5,505 nt of DNA from JBDTSW01 sp039930945 (GTDB lineage Bacteria > Actinomycetota > Thermoleophilia > Solirubrobacterales > 70-9), in assembly GCA_039930945.1 (NCBI GenBank), contig JBDTSW010000118.1, positions 1 to 5,505 of the forward strand, given 5' to 3'. The position numbers and the translations under genes are program-made. Numbering within the stretch: position 1 is the stretch's first letter; each line of letters starts with the position of its first letter. This document shows positions 5,181-5,505 of the stretch, in pieces. The notes under the pieces are model-generated. The model made no database searches, was not told where the DNA came from, and was given only the letters and a program-made list of their open reading frames with translations.

Positions 5181-5505
5181 CGGCGGAGGCTCCCAGACCC
5201 GTGCTCAGCGCATCGTGCAGCGAGCGAGCCGCGACCTCGGGGTCAGCGGCGTCCCTGATCGCGCGAACCACCACCGCGCGGTGGGCCCCGGCCGAGACGA
5301 CCTCTTCGATGTTGAAACGGTCGATGCCTCCGATCGCGAACCAGGGGATGGTCGCGTCCGCGGCCGCGTAGCGAAGCAGCTCGAGGCCGGTCGCCGGGCG
5401 CCCCGGCTTGGTCGGCGTCTGCAAGACCGGCCCGACGCTGATCTGATCGGGCCTGGCCTCGCCCTGCGCCGAGCAGGCGGCGTCGATCTGCTCGGGCGAG
5501 TGGGT
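5173..5505 (-). CDS. thiE: Thiamine-phosphate synthase (ThiE), C-terminal half, partial
   Basis: The last 110 residues are present, read from the right edge (first codon 5505-5503); full ThiE is about 200-220 residues. The enzyme joins hydroxymethylpyrimidine pyrophosphate to the thiazole phosphate carboxylate or thiazole phosphate to make thiamine phosphate, in the cytoplasm. The fragment opens with THSPEQIDAA, matching the family's S-x-H-x-x-E segment, then has ISVGPVLQTPTKPGRP, the GPxFxTxTK pyrophosphate-binding loop, then GLELLRYAA, then IPWFAIGGI for the phosphate-binding beta-strand and turn, and AGAHRAVVVRAI near the end. This is a (beta/alpha)8 barrel of the ThiE/TenI family. TenI, a thiazole aromatase, is the alternative, but the PTKPGRP loop favours ThiE. 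The product supplies the precursor of the thiamine diphosphate used by the E1 enzyme encoded downstream, a link that is plausible but inferred. Confidence 0.9.
   Translation of the reverse strand, partial: THSPEQIDAACSAQGEARPDQISVGPVLQTPTKPGRPATGLELLRYAAADATIPWFAIGGIDRFNIEEVVSAGAHRAVVVRAIRDAADPEVAARSLHDALSTGLGASAGG

Overview
This is a compact, very G+C-rich stretch in which all seven recognisable genes lie on the minus strand. Transcription therefore runs from the right edge to the left. The heavy G/C bias at third codon positions, the GTG and TTG starts, and the long mirror-image open frames on the opposite strand point to a high-GC bacterium. An actinobacterium is most likely, possibly of the Thermoleophilia/Solirubrobacterales type; that placement is inference from style and gene content, not proof. 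No tRNA, rRNA, CRISPR array, insertion sequence or phage gene is visible. No gap between genes exceeds 100 bases, so there is no long unexplained stretch.

Layout in transcription order (right to left): (1) 5505-5173, the C-terminal half of thiamine-phosphate synthase (ThiE), cut by the window edge. (2) 5180-4650, a small membrane protein of unknown function with a basic, probably coiled-coil head and four predicted membrane segments; it overlaps thiE by 8 bases. (3) 4578-3211, dihydrolipoamide dehydrogenase (E3). (4) 3151-2555, a cysteine-free DsbA-fold protein of the 2-hydroxychromene-2-carboxylate isomerase / kappa-GST type. (5) 2500-1241, E1 alpha of a pyruvate dehydrogenase-type complex. 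(6) 1233-244, E1 beta. (7) 149-1, the lipoyl-domain start of the E2 acyltransferase, cut by the left edge.

The core is a 2-oxoacid dehydrogenase gene cluster in the order E3 - isomerase-like - E1alpha - E1beta - E2. E1alpha/beta would decarboxylate pyruvate (most likely substrate) on thiamine diphosphate, E2 would carry the acyl group on its lipoyl lysine to CoA, and E3 would reoxidise the lipoyl group with NAD+. The upstream thiE fits thematically, because it makes the precursor of the thiamine diphosphate that E1 uses. Gaps of 7 to 94 bases suggest co-transcription, with possible extra promoters just upstream of lpdA and pdhA.

No clear novel system is present. The points most worth a second look are the isomerase-like gene inside the complex operon, the roughly 78-residue charged C-terminal tail on E1 alpha, the non-canonical redox-loop sequence of E3, and the lack of a usable Shine-Dalgarno site but presence of a TANNNT box 8-9 bases upstream of both the lpdA and pdhA starts.
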